Below, one piece after another: positions 17,783 to 21,471 of a stretch of DNA of 21,471 bases. A program made the position numbers and the translations under genes. The notes under the pieces were generated by a model that saw only the letters and a program-made list of their open reading frames with translations, made no database searches and was not told where the DNA came from. The stretch comes from Basidiobolus ranarum. Lineage: Eukaryota > Basidiobolomycota > Basidiobolomycetes > Basidiobolales. The DNA lies in the NCBI GenBank assembly GCA_040143965.1, contig JASJQH010007079.1, positions 1 to 21,471 on the forward strand, read 5' to 3'. Position 1 is the stretch's first letter; each line of letters opens with the position of its first letter.

Positions 17783-19451
17783 TTATGGGCCAAGATTATG
17801 CAAGCGTTCTGCCAAATCACCAATGCGCATATCTATAGTTTCAATATTTCGCTGCAAGGTAATGGTATTCTCATCCAGACTAGCTTCCAACTATACAATA
17901 AATAATATTAGCTTACGGCTCTTACTAGAATCCCAAGAAAACTCAATTCTCACATTTTTGAAAATCTCTGACAGCCCTGACCCATCTTCCTCAATCTTCT
18001 TCTGCTCTTGGGAAATCAAGTGAATAGATTCTGCTACGTGGTTGACTTCCAAGTGTAAGCTTTGTAAGCTACTGAGGCGAGTGAGTAATGAAGGAGTCAA
18101 AGTGACTAAGGGATCGATTTTTTCGACTACTTGGTGGAGTCGTTCCAGCTAAAAGATTGTTTGTAAGTGTTGATCAATGAGTACTACTTGTGATGTCGCT
18201 TACTCTATTCTCCGATTCTTTGCTAATCATAGTATTTTCTGTATCCTTTCGTTGAGTCTCAGAAAGATGTTGAAGCTCACTTTGTAACATCTTTACTCGA
18301 CGTTCAACAACATCCAGCTGAGGCCCAGCAGTAAATAAATTAAGCTGCTTGCTCAATTGAGAAACGGACGAAACCAAATCTTGGTTCGTTTCATTCTTGA
18401 ATCGTAATTATCGAGTCAGTGAAGAGAAACTATAACACAGGCTGACATACACCTACTTCAATGCTTTGCTTTCCCACGAGCTCTTCTAAGGCTTTGAGAC
18501 GAGGCTCCAATTCAATGGCATTTAGTGTTTCCAGATGTCCGCTTAATTTACCATTTTCTTCCTAAAATAATGTTGTATTGGCATTAAGGAAACAAGAGTC
18601 TATAATGGTGTACAGCTCACCTCTGTTCTTTGTGTCAAATCCTTATCAAGGGTAAAAGATTGGAGCTTACTAAGTATTGAATCAGTCTCTGCAGATGACA
18701 CTTGTTTATCTAGCCCTTGGCCGATTCGACCAAGGCTACTCTGTAGAAGCTGAACCTGTTTCAGCAATGATGAATGAGATACATCATTTTCCTTGTCTTT
18801 TTGCTCATCCTAAATTTCACTTGTTAGAGTACGCTTAAGAAATCTTATTATCGTGTAAGAACACCTTGGTGATATCTTCCCCAAGCTCCTGAACTTCATA
18901 AATCAAGCGACGTAGCTTTTGTCTGGGCGTCTCTAGCTCTATTTCCGACTCAATTTCATCGCGGTTCAAAATAGCACTGCGAACATATGCCTTATACATT
19001 GCTCGACGATGACGGGTTACGGATCTTTTAGCATCTGTTTGAGAATTAATCAGCAAACATAAATTCCATTTCGAACAATCAGAAACTCATAGAAATATCT
19101 TACCTTCATCATCTTCACAAACACTCTTGAACTTGGCGGCTGCCTCAGTAGCAGTAATGGAACTCTTAATAATATCTTCATTGTCAGGTTCAGATTCTTC
19201 ATCCTGACACAAGTGTTGAATAATTAAGTAAGTGTTTCTTCTTATGCATGCTAAAAATAGAGAAAATATATCCATACAGATTCCTCCGCATTCGTTTGAG
19301 TTTTTACTGGTGCTATATTAGGAGTTTCATAAACTTCTGGCTCAGTATCCTAAACGAAATAGGAGAATTTTAATTGTTGCATTCAAGATGGAGTACAGTA
19401 ATAAGATTCGTGTACAATATCAGGCAAAGAAGAATATTTGGAAGGTAACAT
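17783..19451 (-). CDS. dynactin subunit 2 (dynamitin / p50)
   Basis: Nine minus-strand exons (19451-19416, 19349-19278, 19203-19104, 19034-18865, 18809-18621, 18561-18457, 18395-18204, 18148-17954, 17890-17783) give 388 residues, close to human p50 (401). The N-terminus MLPSKYSSLPDI and EPEVYETPN match the conserved dynamitin start (KYADLPGI, DVYET), which anchors the protein on the Arp1 filament. Next come an acidic stretch and ITATEAAAKFK, then ETPRQKLRRLIYEVQELGED, the p50 signature block. The rest is predicted coiled coil in several heptad segments. Near the end are KIDPLVTLTPSLLTRLSSLQ and ISQEQKKIEED, again as in p50. It links the shoulder projection of dynactin to the Arp1 rod and is needed for dynein-driven nuclear and vesicle transport. 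Introns are 55-74 nt. The start lies 303 bp from the divergent RIB7 start. Confidence 0.92.
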
Positions 19452-19754
19452 TTTGCGAATAGGAAACTTAGACTACAAGCTTACGGATGCCTTGTTTATA
19501 ATTATTGACCTGTTGAAGAGCTATTCCTTGTTATTACTATTAAAGTAAAGATTCAGATTTTACGTACATTTTTTGTTTAAAGGTATACTTATTTGTATCC
19601 CCTATAACTCGGATCATTTATGATGACGAAATATATATTAATTCAAACATTGTATGCTCAGTATATGAATAAATAATCAATTTCCATTAAACTTAAAAAT
19701 ACTTGGTACTCAAGCTACTTCTCAATTTGAAACAATTCAGAAAGTAGTTGAAAG
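19452..19754. promoter_or_regulatory. shared divergent promoter, dynamitin and RIB7
   Basis: 303 bp separate the two ATGs, so both genes must be driven from this AT-rich spacer. A TGATGACGAAATATATATTA stretch at about 19620-19640 combines a CRE-like TGACG with an AT-rich TATA-like run. This is motif resemblance only. No other feature is seen. Confidence 0.5.
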
Positions 19755-21403
19755 ATGGCTGGTGTTCGGGAGGCAAAAGCTTTTTTGAGTTCAGTTTACC
19801 AACGTTCTGAGGAATCTTCACACAAGAGACCATACGTAACACTTGCATATGCCCAAAGCTTAGATGGCAAAACTTCCGGTCCAGGTGGCAAACAAGTTGC
19901 TTTTAGTAGCAATGAATCCTTGGCTATGTCCCATCGGTAAATATTCGCTAGCTGTATTCTATTGAACCTTACCTTTAACTCCATTTAAATGCTAAGCCTG
20001 CGGATGATAAACGATGGGATTTTACTCGGTGTTGGGACCGTACTCAATGATGATCCTCGATTAACAGGTAGTTAGTTACATGTTAATATTGATTGCTTTT
20101 CGAGTTTTAATACTAAAAACTGCTTTTAGCACGAATTGTCGAGCCTAATGAAATTCCTGTTCAACCACAACCAATAATTCTTGATTCTAAACTTCGTTTT
20201 CCTCTAAGGTCAAATTTAATTCTAAGCGCTTCACAAGGCGGCGGAAAGTATCCTTGGATTTTCTGTGCCCCTGATTATTCTCCTCAACGTCGCCAGGTAT
20301 TCTATTGATGTTATTTATCCTGGACGGCAAATATCACTAACAATGACTAGGCCCTTGAAGCTGCCGGTGTTCAGATTTTTGTTGTTTCTAGCCAAGGCGA
20401 TAAATTATCTATACCCGAGATACTTAGAAAAACTGAAGAACTCGGGATTCGTAAACTAATGGTAGAAGGTGGCTCGAATGTCATACGTGAATTCTTAGCT
20501 TCCGGATACATAGACCTTTGCGTAATTACTTTAGCTCCTGTATATATTGGTGGTACTGGTGCATCATCTGTGGTAGATGGAGATGTAAGTTTTTCGAATG
20601 TATTACCACTTAATATATCGAAACTAACTCTAATCTCATGATAGAACCGACCTTTATCAAAACTGAGTGACATAAGATATCATCAATTCGGAATAGATAT
20701 GGTTGTTGTTGGCTATGCTTCGCCTACTAGCCACGTAGGCTCTGTACATGGTGACTCTCAAAACCAATTCCAACAGGCCGCTTATCCACCTAGTGGTACC
20801 CATCCTTCTAGTCAACAGTCATATGGTGGTAATATTGCTCCATCCTCTGGCTACCCTCCAAGTCATGGTTCTGGATATCCTCCAAGTAATAATTCTGGAT
20901 ATCCTCCAAACAATAGTTCAGGATATCCACCAAGCAACAATTCTGGCTATCCTCCTGGTAATAGTTCTGGTTACCCCCCAACTTCACCCACAAGTAACTA
21001 TCCACATACGTCACCAGCCGGCGGATATCCACCTCAAGCCTCCCAAACTGGCGGCTATTCTCAGAGACCTCAAGGTGGAGTATATCCACCGAAACTTGAA
21101 GCTGGACCACCACTTCCTCCACGTACCGGCACTAATATCAGTCCTCAGCAAGGATATCCTCCAACTATCGGGCCATATCCTCCAAAGACCACTTCTCCAG
21201 TACAATCCGTGCCTGGCCGTGTCTCATCTCCTCAAGGATACTCTTCACCTCACGGCTCCATATATCCACCACAGGGAAGCTCGGGTTATCCACCACAAGG
21301 AAATTCAGGCTACCCCCCGGCTGTCTCGGCTCCACCAAAGAGAGATACGGGCTATCCACCACAAGGAGGTTCAGGCTATCCACCACAAGGCGGCTCAGGA
21401 TAA
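19755..21403 (+). CDS. RIB7: RIB7 riboflavin reductase fused in frame to YPP-repeat tail
   Basis: Exons 19755-19936, 19997-20067, 20130-20296, 20351-20584 and 20645-21403 give 470 residues. Residues 1 to about 243 are a complete RibD-C/RIB7 reductase, which reduces the ribose of diaminohydroxy-phosphoribosylamino-pyrimidinone with NADPH in riboflavin synthesis. It shows VTLAYAQSLDGKTSGPGGKQ, SHRLRMINDGILLGVGTVLN with DDPRLTA, MVEGGSNVIREFLASGYIDL, LAPVYIGGTG and a final HQFGIDMVVVGYA. Yeast Rib7 (244 residues) ends at the equivalent point. Here the last exon runs on without a stop for about 227 residues, rich in Gly, Tyr, Pro, Ser and Gln with 16 YPP motifs, like the tails of annexin A7/A11 and related disordered domains. 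A TAA at 21401-21403 ends the frame exactly where a repeat Tyr codon is expected. The same frame stays open beyond it to the window end (21471), so the real gene may continue. Alternatives: a missed splice between RIB7 and a separate downstream gene, such as an annexin, or a stop-codon error. The reductase call is firm; the fusion needs transcript support. Confidence 0.85.
20846..20989 (+). repeat. coding 24-bp tandem repeat (8-residue SGYPP units)
   Basis: Six head-to-tail 24-bp units (20846, 20870, 20894, 20918, 20942, 20966) inside the RIB7 tail, each encoding SGYPP plus three variable polar residues. Glycine, tyrosine and proline codons vary between units at third positions (GGA/GGC/GGT, TAT/TAC, CCT/CCA/CCC) while the amino acids stay the same. 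Confidence 0.85.
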
Positions 21404-21460
21404 CCACCACACGGAGCAGCGGGATATCACCCCCCACCAGGATCAGGATCACCAAAGAAA
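21261..21460 (+). repeat. second coding GYPPQG repeat block
   Basis: A run of degenerate units around TATCCACCACAAGG, each encoding YPPQG preceded by Gly, Ser or Thr, from about 21261 through the TAA at 21401. It continues in the same frame after it (PPHGAAGYHPPPG). The unit that contains the TAA reads TCAGGATAACCACCACACGG where its neighbour reads TCAGGCTATCCACCACAAGG. Confidence 0.75.
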
Positions 21461-21471
21461 GATGACGGATC

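Noticed and set aside
20699-21403. Separate gene starting at the Met at 20699
   Set aside because: That Met lies inside the conserved RIB7 C-terminal strand (GIDMVVVGYA) and is in frame with it, so a separate start is unnecessary. Transcript data would settle it.
20808-21455. Minus-strand ORFs opposite the RIB7 tail
   Set aside because: Antisense of the YPP repeat. The plus frame is fixed by the conserved RIB7 residues in the same exon.
1-21471. CRISPR arrays, transposase or integrase genes, rRNA or tRNA genes
   Set aside because: None seen. The repeats present are directly adjacent tandem copies without spacers, and no mobile-element protein motifs occur on either strand.

Overview
The window looks like nuclear DNA of an AT-rich, gene-dense fungus. 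A Zn2Cys6 regulator with a fungal-specific transcription factor domain is diagnostic of fungi. The other genes are cut by about 34 short introns (51-120 nt, mostly 54-70) with GTRNGT-like donors and frequent CTAAC/CTRAC branch motifs shortly before AG. A full-length dynactin p50, a metaxin, a ubiquilin/Dsk2 and an ALDH3-type dehydrogenase are ordinary eukaryotic housekeeping genes. I cannot name the species. An early-diverging (zygomycete-type) lineage is a guess from the AT-rich intergenic DNA and the style of the Zn2Cys6 protein.

Layout, left to right. An intronless Zn2Cys6 regulator lies on the minus strand (612-3152). A doubtful small ORF is divergent from it (3463-3768). A repeat-rich gap follows (3769-5205), with a 20-bp duplication, a 33-bp minisatellite and a 28-bp duplication. 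Next are a two-exon small membrane protein (5206-5823, +) and a gap with a 17-bp-stem hairpin. Then come a minus-strand gene with the PH and CRIB domains of a Cla4-type PAK but no kinase domain (7019-7979), an SLC35F-family transporter (8958-10319, +) and a tail-anchored fatty aldehyde dehydrogenase (10540-12326, +). A run of minus-strand genes follows: mitochondrial ribosomal protein bS6m (12651-13154), Dsk2/ubiquilin (13721-14917), metaxin/Sam37-like (15428-16662), Mdm35/TRIAP1 (17069-17346) and dynamitin (17783-19451). Last, on the plus strand, is the riboflavin reductase RIB7 (from 19755), whose final exon runs in frame into a long Gly-Tyr-Pro-Pro repeat tail.

Functionally this is a mix of unrelated genes rather than a pathway cluster. 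Three to four neighbouring products act at mitochondria or membranes (bS6m, metaxin, Mdm35, tail-anchored ALDH), which may be chance. The two most unusual items are the RIB7-YPP fusion, including an in-frame TAA that sits exactly where a repeat tyrosine should be, and the kinase-less PH-CRIB protein. Exon boundaries given below were derived by hand from reading frame, splice signals and family resemblance. Each joined model stays in frame from its ATG to a stop.
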